Counted from the stretch's first letter, positions 26,771 to 35,428 are shown. The stretch: DNA of 64,000 nucleotides from Xaviernesmea oryzae (GCF_900177415.1 NZ_FXAF01000011.1:124001-188000), one strand, 5' to 3'. Program-made: numbers and translations. The notes: a model not told the origin generated them from the letters alone.

Positions 26771-27039
26771 GAGCGTTTCCTTGTTGGATTGAAGCATTCT
26801 GTAGGCTCAAACGGAGTCGGATGGTCGACCGGCTGGCGCAGGTCGTAGTCCAGCCCTACGGCCGAGCCAGCCGGTCGATCAGGCGGCCCGGTTCAGCCAA
26901 CCCGCAGGGCCGGGCATCTTTCCGCCGGGATCAAAGGCGATCGGCTCGGACGTACCAACGGGTATGCCCTTCGCCGATCGCCCTTGCCCCAACGAAAACC
27001 TGCTCCGGCAGAATGCTTCAATCCAACAAGGAAACGCTC
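26771..27039. mobile_element. 269-bp non-autonomous inverted-repeat element (MITE), copy 1
   Basis: The ends are perfect 31-base inverted repeats (starting GAGCGTTTCCTTGTT) flanked by TA on both sides (26769-26770 and 27040-27041), as expected for an IS630/mariner-type TA target duplication. There is no coding frame for a transposase. Three further hairpins lie inside: CGACCGGCTGG/CCAGCCGGTCG (26826-26877), CGGCCC/GGGCCG (26884-26912) and GGCGATCGGC/GCCGATCGCC (26936-26982). The second copy, 269 bp as well but inverted, is at 32983-33251. It fills most of the 362-base gap between clpA and azlC. Confidence 0.85.
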
Positions 27040-27077
27040 TAAAGTATGATTCCCGCCGACGACCCGCCGAATGACCC

Positions 27078-27827
27078 ATGTCTCCAGACAGTGACGACCG
27101 CAGCGCCTTATCCTGGTTCTTCACCGGCATGCGGGGCCTCGTTTCGCTGCCGGCCCTTATCCTGCTGACGTCAATCGTCGGTTTCAGCGCCTTCGCGCTG
27201 GAATCCGGGCTGACGCGGGCCGAAGCCGTTTTCATGTCGCTGGCGATCTGGGCGCTGCCGGCTCAGGTCATCCTGATCGGCAGCATGGCGAGCGGCGCCA
27301 ATATTGCCGCCTGTTTTCTGGCGGTTACGCTTTCCTCGATCCGCATGACGCCGATGGTGGCCTCGATCATCCCGGAAATGCGGACGAAGCGGACACCGAT
27401 CTGGGCTTTGCTCATCCTGTCGCATTTCATCGCGATTACCTCCTGGGTCTTTGCCATCACCACGATGCGCAACGTGCCGCGCCAGCATCGGGCAATCTAT
27501 TTCGCCGGGTTCGGGGTGACGCTGACGCTCACCGGCACGCTGGTGGTGGCAGTCTTCTACGGCATCGCGTCGAGTTTTCCGCCGGTCGTCGCGGGCGTCC
27601 TCTTCTTCCTGACGCCCGTTTATTTCATCGCGTCGATCTGGGCGAGCGCGCGTCAGCCGGTGGTGAAGCTCGCCTTCGTCATGGGTGTCGCGCTCGGCCC
27701 GCTCCTGGCGCTGGTCACGCCGGAATTCGACGTGCTTTACGCCGGCATCGGCGGCGGCACGATCGCCTATCTGATCGATCGGTCGCGGCGGAGGAAAAAG
27801 CGCATGGTCAAGGGAGCCGCACGATGA
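27078..27827 (+). CDS. AzlC family branched-chain amino acid exporter subunit
   Basis: The 249-residue integral membrane protein has about seven hydrophobic segments and the AzlC domain signatures (FSAFALESGLTRAEAVFMSLAIWALPAQ, then SSIRMTPMVASIIPEM). AzlCD (BrnFE-type) pairs export branched-chain or related amino acids and analogues; the substrate here is unknown. The stop overlaps azlD by four bases (ATGA), typical of an obligate two-subunit permease. The C-terminal basic tail RRRKKR faces the cytoplasm by the positive-inside rule. Confidence 0.9.
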   Translation: MSPDSDDRSALSWFFTGMRGLVSLPALILLTSIVGFSAFALESGLTRAEAVFMSLAIWALPAQVILIGSMASGANIAACFLAVTLSSIRMTPMVASIIPEMRTKRTPIWALLILSHFIAITSWVFAITTMRNVPRQHRAIYFAGFGVTLTLTGTLVVAVFYGIASSFPPVVAGVLFFLTPVYFIASIWASARQPVVKLAFVMGVALGPLLALVTPEFDVLYAGIGGGTIAYLIDRSRRRKKRMVKGAAR

Positions 27828-28162
27828 TTGCGGAATATTGGACCTTCATCGTGATTGCCGTCGCCGGCTTCCTGGCCACCGATATCTGGCGCTGGCTGGG
27901 CGTGGTGGCGGGCAACCGGCTGAACGAGGAGTCCGAGGCGCTCTACTGGGTGAGGGCGGTGGCGACCGCGCTCGTCATGGCGGTCACCGCGAAGCTGATC
28001 GTTTTCCCGAACGGCACGCTGGCCGACACGCCGCTCTGGCTGCGGCTGGGTGCTGCCGGCATCGGCTTCGCCGTTTTCCTGGCGACCGGCCGCAAGGTTG
28101 CGGTCGGTGTCGCCGTCCCGATGGCCATCCTCGTGGCCGGCCTCTGGTGGATTGGCTTTTAA
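27824..28162 (+). CDS. AzlD family branched-chain amino acid exporter subunit
   Basis: The 112-residue partner of AzlC has four hydrophobic segments, beginning WTFIVIAVAGFLATDIWRWLG, and belongs to the AzlD family. It starts within the azlC stop. Its TAA stop overlaps the TAA of the convergent HIT gene by three to four bases (TTAA at 28159-28162), so the two tail-to-tail genes share their last codon. Confidence 0.9.
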   Translation: MIAEYWTFIVIAVAGFLATDIWRWLGVVAGNRLNEESEALYWVRAVATALVMAVTAKLIVFPNGTLADTPLWLRLGAAGIGFAVFLATGRKVAVGVAVPMAILVAGLWWIGF

Positions 28163-28590
28163 TTCCCCAGCACCCCGATCAGCTTTTCGGCATGGGCGGC
28201 GAGTACGTTGTTGTCTTCCATCTGGCCGGAATGGGGTTTCAGCGCCAGGCCCTCATAGCGCGGGATGACGTGGAAATGCAGGTGATAGACGGTCTGGCCG
28301 GACGCCGGTTCGTTGAACTGGATGACCGTGACGCCGTCGGCCTCGAAGGCTTCCTTGGCGGCCTTGGCGAGTTTCTGCACCACCGGGATGAGCTTGGAGA
28401 GCACCGCCGGATCGGCGTCGAGGATGTTGCGCGACGGCACTTTCGGGATCACCAGCAGGTGGCCCGGCGACTGCGGCATGACATCCATGAAGGCCAGCGT
28501 ATCGGCATCCTCGTAGACCCGGTGGCAGGGGATCTCGCCGCGCAGGATTTTTCCGAAAATATTGTTGGGGTCGTAGGCCTGGCCGCTCAT
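28159..28590 (-). CDS. HIT family nucleotide hydrolase/transferase
   Basis: The 143-residue histidine-triad protein carries HLHFHVIP with the triad at His103, His105 and His107. HINT-branch HIT proteins hydrolyse AMP-N-linked compounds such as AMP-lysine or aminoacyl-adenylates. The ATG at 28590 has AGGAGAGG upstream; the frame stays open beyond it into the preceding gene but without a start of similar quality. It is the last gene of a minus-strand cluster with the COG3146, GDPD and RidA genes. Confidence 0.9.
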   Translation of the reverse strand: MSGQAYDPNNIFGKILRGEIPCHRVYEDADTLAFMDVMPQSPGHLLVIPKVPSRNILDADPAVLSKLIPVVQKLAKAAKEAFEADGVTVIQFNEPASGQTVYHLHFHVIPRYEGLALKPHSGQMEDNNVLAAHAEKLIGVLGN

Positions 28591-28619
28591 GGATATGTCC
28601 TCTCCTAGGATATTCTCGA

Positions 28620-29816
28620 TCAGTCTTCCTGCTGGCGCTCGCCCTTGCGGAAAGGGCTGTGCTCGGAAAGATACTCGTTCATATATTCGACTTCCTGCCG
28701 CTCGCGTTCCAGATAATCGGCGACCGCGCGACGAAGCCCCGGATGGGCGATATAGTGCATGGAATGCGTTGTGACAGGCAGGTAGCCGCGCGCCAGCTTG
28801 TGTTCTCCCTGCGCGCCCGCCTCGACCCGCTTCAGGCCCTTTGCCAGCGCGAAATCGATCGCCTGGTGGTAGCAGACCTCGAAATGCAGGAAGGGGTGAT
28901 CCTCGATGCAGCCCCAGTGCCGGCCGAAGAGCGCATCCCCGCCGATGAAGTTGATCGCGCCGGCGATGTATTTGCCGTCGCGCTTCGCCATGACGAGCAG
29001 GATATCCTCGGGCATCCGCTCGCCGATCAGCGAATAGAATGTCCGGGTGAGATAGGGGCGGCCCCATTTGCGGCTGCCGGTGTCCATGTAGAATTCGAAG
29101 AACTGGTCCCAGATATTCTCGGTCAGATCGCTGCCCGTGAGCCAGTCGATGGTGATGTCGTGCTCGACTGCCGTGCGCCGCTCCTTCTTCAGCGCCTTGC
29201 GCTTGCGCGAGGCGAGCGTTTCGAGGAAGGCGTCGTGGTTCGCATAGCCCTCGTTGATGAAATGGAACTGCTTGTCGGTGCGATGCAGGTAATCGGCCTC
29301 TTCGAAGGCCGCGAGCTGATCCTCGGCGACGAAGGTCACATGCGCGGAGGAAACGCCGAGCTGGCGTGTCACCTCCTGGAGACCTGCGGCAAGCGTCAGC
29401 TCGGTCGCCTCCTTGTCATAGCCTGAGGAGACGAGCAGGCGAGGCCCGGTTGCCGGCGTGAAGGGCACGGAGCACTGCAGCTTCGGATAGTAGCGTCCGC
29501 CGGCGCGCTCGAAAGCGTCCGCCCAGCCGTGGTCGAACACATATTCGCCCTGGCTGTGGCTCTTCAGATAACCCGGGACGGCGCCGATCAGTGCGCCCCG
29601 GTCGTCTTCGAGAAGCAGATGGTGCCCCAGCCAGCCGGTTTTCGCGGTCGCCGAGCCGGACTCCTCCAGCGCCGAGAGGAAGGCATGCGAGAGGAAGGGA
29701 TTGTAGGGGACCTCTACGGACGACGAGGCCTTTGAGGTGCCCGAAAGACGCGACCAGCTTGTCTGGCTGATCGCGCAGAAGGACTTTTCGATGCGGATCG
29801 TAAGATTGCCGGTCAT
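28620..29816 (-). CDS. COG3146 (FemAB/GNAT-like) acyltransferase family protein
   Basis: The 398-residue protein matches the COG3146 / DUF482 family of predicted N-acyltransferases with a duplicated GNAT-like fold. Recognisable segments are EVPYNPFLSHAFLSALEESG near residue 35, the EYVFDHGWADAFERAG stretch, and GDALFGRHWGC with FEVCYHQAIDFAL near residues 300-330. The family is thought to act on peptidoglycan precursors or peptidyl substrates, but this is unproven. It lies 8 bases after the GDPD gene and 29 before the HIT gene. Confidence 0.85.
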   Translation of the reverse strand: MTGNLTIRIEKSFCAISQTSWSRLSGTSKASSSVEVPYNPFLSHAFLSALEESGSATAKTGWLGHHLLLEDDRGALIGAVPGYLKSHSQGEYVFDHGWADAFERAGGRYYPKLQCSVPFTPATGPRLLVSSGYDKEATELTLAAGLQEVTRQLGVSSAHVTFVAEDQLAAFEEADYLHRTDKQFHFINEGYANHDAFLETLASRKRKALKKERRTAVEHDITIDWLTGSDLTENIWDQFFEFYMDTGSRKWGRPYLTRTFYSLIGERMPEDILLVMAKRDGKYIAGAINFIGGDALFGRHWGCIEDHPFLHFEVCYHQAIDFALAKGLKRVEAGAQGEHKLARGYLPVTTHSMHYIAHPGLRRAVADYLERERQEVEYMNEYLSEHSPFRKGERQQED

Positions 29817-29824
29817 ACTCTGCT

Positions 29825-30562
29825 TTACTGGGAGGAGGAGGGAGCCTCCCGTGGGTCGAAACCTTCGAAGGTCATCTGGTCTGCATATTTATAGGTATGT
29901 TCGCGCCCGTTTGCATCCCTCACGGTCCAGGTAATGACCGGAATTCCGGCTGCTCTCTGAGCCGTGATGAAGCTGTTCGGCAGATGGGGGTAGTGGTAGG
30001 AAATGAAATCGAGGCCAAGTTGCATGGCTTCGTCGTGGGCGAAGAACTCCTCCGGCTTGTCGCCCATGGCGGTCAGGCCCAGAGGATAGGGGGAACCGGC
30101 CTTTTTCAGGTCGCGCAGGATATGGTGGTCGAAGCTCATCAGCGCCACCTTGCCCTGGTAGCCTTCGAGGGTTTCGAGCACCGTTTCGGCAAAGCCGTCG
30201 TCCTCGCCTTCGCCTGTCCGCCCCTTGAGCTCGATGACGAGCGGCACCCTGCCGGCGACGAGGCCGAGCATCTGCTTCAGCGTCGGCACCTTGTCCTTTG
30301 TGCCGCCGACGGCGAGCAGGCCGAGCTCGGCGGAGGTCTTTTCCCGGATGTCGCCCTTGATGCCGCAAAGCCTTTCGAGGTCGTCGTCGTGAAAGATCAC
30401 CGGAACGCTGTCGGCGGCGAGCTGCACGTCGCATTCGATCGCAAAGCCCGCTTCCGCCGCGCGGGCGAAAGCCGAAAGCGTGTTCTCCCAGACCTGATGG
30501 TTCATGTCGTGATAGCCGCGGTGTGCGACCGGGAGATCCTTGATCCAGGATGCGGAGGTCAT
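29825..30562 (-). CDS. Glycerophosphodiester phosphodiesterase
   Basis: Hydrolyses glycerophosphodiesters from phospholipid turnover to glycerol-3-phosphate and an alcohol. The 245-residue TIM-barrel has the GDPD motifs HRG (residues 14-16), ENTLSAF, the metal pair in ECDV (43-46) and the second catalytic His in FHDDDLERL (58). No signal peptide is visible, so it is cytoplasmic, like UgpQ. The start overlaps the RidA stop by four bases. Confidence 0.92.
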   Translation of the reverse strand: MTSASWIKDLPVAHRGYHDMNHQVWENTLSAFARAAEAGFAIECDVQLAADSVPVIFHDDDLERLCGIKGDIREKTSAELGLLAVGGTKDKVPTLKQMLGLVAGRVPLVIELKGRTGEGEDDGFAETVLETLEGYQGKVALMSFDHHILRDLKKAGSPYPLGLTAMGDKPEEFFAHDEAMQLGLDFISYHYPHLPNSFITAQRAAGIPVITWTVRDANGREHTYKYADQMTFEGFDPREAPSSSQ

Positions 30563-31029
30563 GCGTCGATCTCGATGATGGCGTCGACTTCGACGGCGGC
30601 GTTGAGCGGAAGGGAGGCCATGCCGACGGCGGCGCGGGCATGCTTGCCGGCATCGCCGAGCACATTGGCGATGAGGTTGGAGGCGCCGTTCATCACCAGG
30701 TGCTGTTCGGTGAAATCGGGCGTGGACGCGATGAAGCCGTTGAGCTTCAGGATGCGGCGGATCCTGCCGAGATCGCCGCCGAGCGCGGCCTTCGCCTGGG
30801 CGAGAATGTTGATGGCGCAGAGTTCGGCGGCACGCTGTGCGGTGGGTACGTCCACATCCCGGCCGACGAGGCCGGTCACCGCGACCTTGCCGTCTTCGAT
30901 CGGAAGCTGGCCGGAAAGATAGAGCGTCGTGCCGCTGATCGTGTACGGCACGTAATTGGCGGCAGGCGCTGCGGCGACGGGGAGGACGATCCCCAGTTCC
31001 TTCAGGCGGCCATCGATGGCTTCGGTCAT
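30559..31029 (-). CDS. RidA family protein
   Basis: RidA/YjgF proteins hydrolyse reactive enamine and imine intermediates released by PLP enzymes. The 156 residues follow the longer group (N-terminal LKELGIVLPVAAAPAANYVP, then GTTLYLSGQLPI, and a C-terminal VEVDAIIEI strand). The usual catalytic Arg region appears as LNGFIASTPDFTEQHLVMNGAS; I cannot confirm the Arg of canonical RidA here, so activity may differ. It is the first gene of the minus-strand cluster. Confidence 0.88.
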   Translation of the reverse strand: MTEAIDGRLKELGIVLPVAAAPAANYVPYTISGTTLYLSGQLPIEDGKVAVTGLVGRDVDVPTAQRAAELCAINILAQAKAALGGDLGRIRRILKLNGFIASTPDFTEQHLVMNGASNLIANVLGDAGKHARAAVGMASLPLNAAVEVDAIIEIDA

Positions 31030-31139
31030 TTTCGACTCCCGTTTTGTTGTAAATTCTTCAAAAATCCTGCATCAAGGCCTTAGCTTGGTCAGATGGCGTT
31101 CTTATAACACCGCCTACTGAGTCCAACAGGAGAATGTGA

Positions 31140-31982
31140 ATGTTGCGCATGAGTCTCGGGGTGATCCTTGCCGGTAGCGCGAGCCTCATGGCCGCCACCT
31201 GCGCCAGCGCGAACACCGACAGCGCCGCTCGGGCCCTCGTGCCGCATCGCGCCATTTACGACCTGAAGCTCAAGGATGCGTCCGAACGTTCCGGCATCGA
31301 GGGCATGTTCGGCCGCATGGTCTACGAGTTCACGGGATCGGCCTGTACCGGGTTTTCGACGAATTTCCGTCTGGTCACCAAGATCGATACCGGCGAGGAG
31401 ACGCGGCTCAGCGATCAGCAGACCACGACTTTCGAAGACATGTCCGCCCGCCAGTTCCATTTCGAGACGAAGTCCTTCACCGACGAGCAGCTCGACAGGC
31501 AGGTGAGCGGCGATGCGAGCAAGGCGGAGAGCGGCGTCAAGGTGGAGATCACCCAGCCGGACGGCCGCGAGATCGACCTGCCGGCCAGCGAATTCCCGAC
31601 CGGCCATATGCTGGACGTGATCAACAACGCCAAGGAAGGCAAGCATTTCTTCGAGGCGCGCGTCTTCGACGGCTCCGAGAACGGCGACCAGGCGCTGCTG
31701 ACGACGACTGTCATCGGCAAGCAGCAGGAACCGCAGAAGGACGATGCGGATGCCGACAAGGCCGGCGAGTTTTCCAGGACGCCCTTCTGGCCGGTGACGA
31801 TCGCCTATTTCAACGAGGCCGCGCAGGGCGATCCCATGCCGGTCTACAACATGTCCTTCAAGCTCTACGAGAACGGCATCACCCGCGACCTGACCATGGA
31901 TTACGGGGATTTCACGTTGACGGGCACCCTCTCGAAACTCGAAATGCTCGCCAAGCCGGACGACTGTTCCAACACGAAATAG
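31140..31982 (+). CDS. EipB-like periplasmic cell-envelope integrity protein (DUF1849)
   Basis: The 280-residue exported protein has a signal peptide cut after CASA (residue 24). It matches the DUF1849/EipB family described in Brucella as a periplasmic beta-spiral protein needed for envelope integrity. The two conserved cysteines that form its disulfide are present: Cys69 (GSACTGF) and Cys276 (DDCSNTK at the end). Other family parts are VPHRAIYDLKL and KLYENGITRDLTMDYGDF. It is monocistronic and divergent from the RidA operon. Confidence 0.9.
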   Translation: MLRMSLGVILAGSASLMAATCASANTDSAARALVPHRAIYDLKLKDASERSGIEGMFGRMVYEFTGSACTGFSTNFRLVTKIDTGEETRLSDQQTTTFEDMSARQFHFETKSFTDEQLDRQVSGDASKAESGVKVEITQPDGREIDLPASEFPTGHMLDVINNAKEGKHFFEARVFDGSENGDQALLTTTVIGKQQEPQKDDADADKAGEFSRTPFWPVTIAYFNEAAQGDPMPVYNMSFKLYENGITRDLTMDYGDFTLTGTLSKLEMLAKPDDCSNTK

Positions 31983-32066
31983 CCTTTGGGGCCGGTTTGT
32001 AACCCTTGACAATTTAGCGGAATTTTTCGCCTTTGTTCTGTCTCCAGACATTCGAGGAGACGGGAC

Positions 32067-32999
32067 GTGCTTCATTTTCCCTATATTGGCTCCGGCCCTT
32101 ATTGCTATGCGAATTCATTCGCGATGATGCTTGGGAAGTCCGCGCCCTCCGTCACCGTCATCGAGTTTGCGACCGGCAGCCCGTTCGGTATGCAGTTGAT
32201 CAGAGGCGCGCTGCCTTTCTTCGGTCCCTATGGCTGGAATCCGGAAAAGGGCTTCGATGATGCCTTGCGATCGCTTGGTTGGTCCTCCGCGGTCAGCAAA
32301 GGCGGTTCCGCCGAGGATGCACTTCACCGTCTGCAGGCGGCGCTGGAGGAGGGACCCGTCTGGATCGGGCCGGTTGAGATGGGGCATTTGCGCCATCAGC
32401 CCGGTATGAGCGGGCCGATCGGTGCCGACCACTATGTCGTGGCGTTGGAGATGGCCGAGGGCAGGGTGCTGCTGCATGATCCGCATGGCCATCCTTATGT
32501 ATCATTGCCGGTGGTCGATTTCATGGAGGCCTGGAGCGCGAAGACCCTCGACTACGGCCAACCCTATACCATGCGCACCGGCTTCGAGCAGTTGAGAGAG
32601 GTTTCTGAAGAGGAGGTCATTGCAGCGTCGATTCCGGTCGCGATTCACTGGCTTTCCATGGATGACGATCCCGATGTGCCGGAAGCCACCCTTGGAAACG
32701 GCGCAGCGGCGGAAAAACTGGCGGGGCTGCTCGAAGCGGGATGCAGTGACGATTTGCGCGGTCATCTGATGCATTTCGCGATCCGTGTCGGCGTCCGGCG
32801 GCTGGCTGACGGGGCGACTTGCCTGAGACGGATCGGTTTCGCCGAGGCGGCGGCGGTCATGGCAGAGCAGGCGCGGATCGTCGGATCGCTTCAATACCCT
32901 GTTGCTGTCGGGGATAACGCGATCGCAGCAGCTCTGTTGCGCCGGCTCGCGCCGACCTATGATCGATTGCTTTCGGCATTTAGAGCGTTTCCTTGTTAG
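32067..32999 (+). CDS. Papain-fold-like (BtrH N-terminal/C39-like) protein with 3' end in a MITE
   Basis: The 310-residue product starts at GTG 32067 with GAGGAG eight bases upstream and a TTGACA at 32006. The N-terminal half looks like a C39/BtrH cysteine-peptidase or acyltransferase fold: Cys13 in GPYCYANSF, His122 in GADHYVVALE and Asp138 in LLHDPHGHP form a plausible triad. The C-terminal half is helical and unrecognised. The last five residues (RAFPC) and the TAG stop come from the left end of the MITE that begins at 32983, so the original C-terminus was probably different. It has no signal peptide. The first codons are AT-richer than neighbouring genes, suggesting acquisition. The function is unknown. 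Confidence 0.72.
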   Translation: MLHFPYIGSGPYCYANSFAMMLGKSAPSVTVIEFATGSPFGMQLIRGALPFFGPYGWNPEKGFDDALRSLGWSSAVSKGGSAEDALHRLQAALEEGPVWIGPVEMGHLRHQPGMSGPIGADHYVVALEMAEGRVLLHDPHGHPYVSLPVVDFMEAWSAKTLDYGQPYTMRTGFEQLREVSEEEVIAASIPVAIHWLSMDDDPDVPEATLGNGAAAEKLAGLLEAGCSDDLRGHLMHFAIRVGVRRLADGATCLRRIGFAEAAAVMAEQARIVGSLQYPVAVGDNAIAAALLRRLAPTYDRLLSAFRAFPC

Positions 33000-33251
33000 A
33001 TTGAAGCATTCTGCCGGAGCAGGTTTTCGTTGGGGCAAGGGCGATCGGCGAAGGGCATACCCCTTGGTACGTCCGAGCCGATCGCCTTTGATCCCGGCGG
33101 AAAGATGCCCGGCCCTGCGGGTTGGCTGAAACGGGCCGCCTGATCGACCGGCTGGCTCGGCCGTAGGGCGGGGCTACGACCTGCGCCAGCCGGTCGACCA
33201 TCCGACTCCGTTTGAGCCAACAGAATGCTTCAATCTAACAAGAAAACGCTC
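32983..33251. mobile_element. 269-bp non-autonomous inverted-repeat element (MITE), copy 2, inverted
   Basis: Same length and layout as the element at 26771-27039 but in the opposite internal orientation. The 31-base end repeats match with one mismatch, and TA flanks both sides (32981-32982, 33252-33253). At position 16 both ends carry A where both ends of copy 1 carry G. It provides the stop codon of the preceding gene. With the rpsB leader it makes up the non-coding stretch 33000-33473. Confidence 0.85.
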
Positions 33252-33318
33252 TAAGGACCGGAAACTGACCTTTCCTCCCTTCGCGGCCGCGGCAGATCGC
33301 TCTTTTTCGCGGTTGCCC

Positions 33319-33347
33319 TTGCTTTTGCGTCCGATCGAATGTATGGG
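33319..33347 (+). promoter_or_regulatory. Putative rpsB-tsf promoter
   Basis: TTGCTT (33319-33324) and TATGGG (33342-33347) are separated by 17 bases, leaving a leader of about 120 bases before rpsB. Confidence 0.35.
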
Positions 33348-33473
33348 CAGCCGCATTCCACACGTAAGGCATGGGATCGTCCGGGAGAAATCCGGGCTGT
33401 TCCGCCGGTGGCATTCCTCGAAGAGGATTGCTGTTCGCCTTGCGGAGGTTCAACCGGAAAAGGAGAAAAAGGC

Positions 33474-34241
33474 ATGGCATTGCCTGATTTCAGCATGCGC
33501 CAGCTTCTGGAAGCTGGTGTTCACTTCGGCCACCAGACCCATCGCTGGAACCCGAAGATGAAGCCGTATATCTTCGGCGACCGCAACAACATCCACATCA
33601 TCGACCTCGCGCAGACCGTTCCGATGCTGTCGCGCGCCCTGCAGGTCGTGTCCGACACCGTCTCGCGCGGCGGCCGCGTTCTCTTCGTCGGCACCAAGCG
33701 CCAGGCTTCGGAACTCATCGCTGATTCCGCCAAGCGTTCGGCCCAGTATTACGTCAACTCCCGCTGGCTCGGCGGCATGATGACGAACTGGAAGACGATC
33801 TCGAACTCGATCCAGCGTCTGCGCAAGCTCGACGAGATCCTTGCCTCGGAAGCTTCGGGCTATTCGAAGAAGGAACGCCTGAACCTCGAGCGCGAGCGCG
33901 AGAAGCTGGAAAAGGCTCTCGGCGGTATCCGCGACATGGGTGGCGTGCCGGACCTGATGTTCATCATCGACACCAACAAGGAAAAGATCGCCATCGATGA
34001 AGCCAAGCGCCTGGGCATCCCGGTCGTGGCCATCATCGACTCGAACTGCGATCCGGACCTGATCGATTATCCGATCCCGGGCAATGACGACGCATCGCGC
34101 GCCATCGCTCTTTATTGCGATCTGATCGCCCGCGCCGCCATCGACGGCATCGCCCGCCAGCAGGGCGCTTCCGGCCGCGACATCGGCGCGTCCGCCGAAG
34201 CTCCGATCGAGCCGGCGCTCGAAGGCGAAGCAGAAGCCTAA
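33474..34241 (+). CDS. rpsB: 30S ribosomal protein S2
   Basis: A 255-residue S2 protein of the small subunit head/body interface. The diagnostic start MALPDFSMRQLLEAGVHFGHQ, the coiled-coil region (KKERLNLEREREKLEKALGG) and PDLMFIIDTNKEKIAIDEAKRLGIPV are all present. The ATG at 33474 has AAAGGAG upstream, and the frame extending to 33339 is not used. tsf follows after 231 bases containing a hairpin, the order found in most bacteria. Confidence 0.98.
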   Translation: MALPDFSMRQLLEAGVHFGHQTHRWNPKMKPYIFGDRNNIHIIDLAQTVPMLSRALQVVSDTVSRGGRVLFVGTKRQASELIADSAKRSAQYYVNSRWLGGMMTNWKTISNSIQRLRKLDEILASEASGYSKKERLNLEREREKLEKALGGIRDMGGVPDLMFIIDTNKEKIAIDEAKRLGIPVVAIIDSNCDPDLIDYPIPGNDDASRAIALYCDLIARAAIDGIARQQGASGRDIGASAEAPIEPALEGEAEA

Positions 34242-34250
34242 GGTGCGGTT

Positions 34251-34268
34251 GGAGCGGCTTGCCGCTCC
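34251..34268 (+). terminator. Hairpin between rpsB and tsf
   Basis: GGAGCGGC/GCCGCTCC with a TT loop, 9 bases after the rpsB stop, followed by TCTTTG. It is probably an attenuator or a processing site rather than a full terminator. Confidence 0.45.
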
Positions 34269-34472
34269 TCTTTGCCGAAAATCCGATCGAGGCCAGAGAT
34301 ACCGCTATCCCTGGCCTTGGTCGTTTAAGGCGATCGGGCCGGAGGTCGAGGCGGTCGCTTCGGTGATGTCTTCATCACGCTGTCATACTTCCGGGTACAT
34401 TCGTCCCCAAACTTCCGAGTCCGCCGATGTTTTTTCCGGCGGCACGCAACTGAACCGACAAGAGGCACGAAA

Positions 34473-35399
34473 ATGGCTGAAATCACCGCTGCAATGGTGA
34501 AGGAACTGCGCGAAAAGACCGGCGCAGGCATGATGGACTGCAAGAAGGCGCTTGCTGAAACCAATGGCGACATGGAAGCGGCGATCGACTGGCTGCGCGC
34601 CAAGGGCATTGCCAAGGCCGACAAGAAGTCCGGCCGCACCGCCGCCGAAGGCCTGATCGGTATCGCCAGCGCCGGCACCAAGGCCGTTGCCGTCGAAATC
34701 AATTCCGAAACCGACTTCGTCGCCCGCAACGATGCCTTCCAGGGCCTCGTCCGTGGCGTGGCCGAGGTCGCCCTTTCGACCGACGGTTCCGTCGATGCGA
34801 TCGGCGCCGCCACCTATCCGGCGTCCGGCAAGTCCGTGACCGACACGATCAAGGACGCGGTCGCGACGATCGGCGAGAACATGAACCTGCGCCGCGCAGC
34901 CCTTCTCTCGGTCGAGGACGGCGTCGTTGCGACCTACATCCACAATGCGGTTGCCGACAGCCTCGGCAAGCTCGGCGTTCTCGTCGCGCTGAAGTCGACT
35001 GGCAACAAGGACGCGCTCGCCGCGATCGGCAAGCAGGTCGCCATGCATATCGCCGCGACCGCCCCGCTCGCGATCCGTGCCGAAGAGGTCGACGCAGCCG
35101 TTGCCGAGCGTGAGCGCAACGTCTTCATCGAACAGTCCCGCGCCTCCGGCAAGCCGGACGCCATCATCGAGAAGATGGTCGAAGGCCGCATGCGCAAGTT
35201 CTTCGAGGAAGTCGCACTTCTCTCGCAGGCTTTCGTCATCAATCCCGACCTGACCGTCGGTGCTGCCATCAAGGCCGCCGAAAAGGAAGTCGGCGCGCCG
35301 ATCGAAGTGACCGGCATGGCGCGTCTTCTCCTCGGCGAAGGCATCGAGAAGGAAGAGACGGATTTCGCGGCGGAAGTCGCGGCTGCCGTCAAGGGCTGA
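34473..35399 (+). CDS. tsf: Translation elongation factor Ts
   Basis: Nucleotide exchange factor for EF-Tu. The 308 residues match the family: N-terminal UBA-like domain with VKELREKTGAGMMDCKKAL, the TDFVARND EF-Tu contact motif near residue 80, two core subdomains and the C-terminal module. AGAGGCACGAAA precedes the ATG. It is followed by a hairpin at 35429 and then pyrH. Confidence 0.98.
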   Translation: MAEITAAMVKELREKTGAGMMDCKKALAETNGDMEAAIDWLRAKGIAKADKKSGRTAAEGLIGIASAGTKAVAVEINSETDFVARNDAFQGLVRGVAEVALSTDGSVDAIGAATYPASGKSVTDTIKDAVATIGENMNLRRAALLSVEDGVVATYIHNAVADSLGKLGVLVALKSTGNKDALAAIGKQVAMHIAATAPLAIRAEEVDAAVAERERNVFIEQSRASGKPDAIIEKMVEGRMRKFFEEVALLSQAFVINPDLTVGAAIKAAEKEVGAPIEVTGMARLLLGEGIEKEETDFAAEVAAAVKG

Positions 35400-35428
35400 T
35401 ACGGCTTATTAGCAAAAGCCTACAAAAC

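Noticed and set aside
26816..27042. Protein-coding frames within the MITE copies
   Set aside because: Short Arg/Pro-rich frames that differ between copies and have no start signal; the conserved feature is the inverted-repeat structure.
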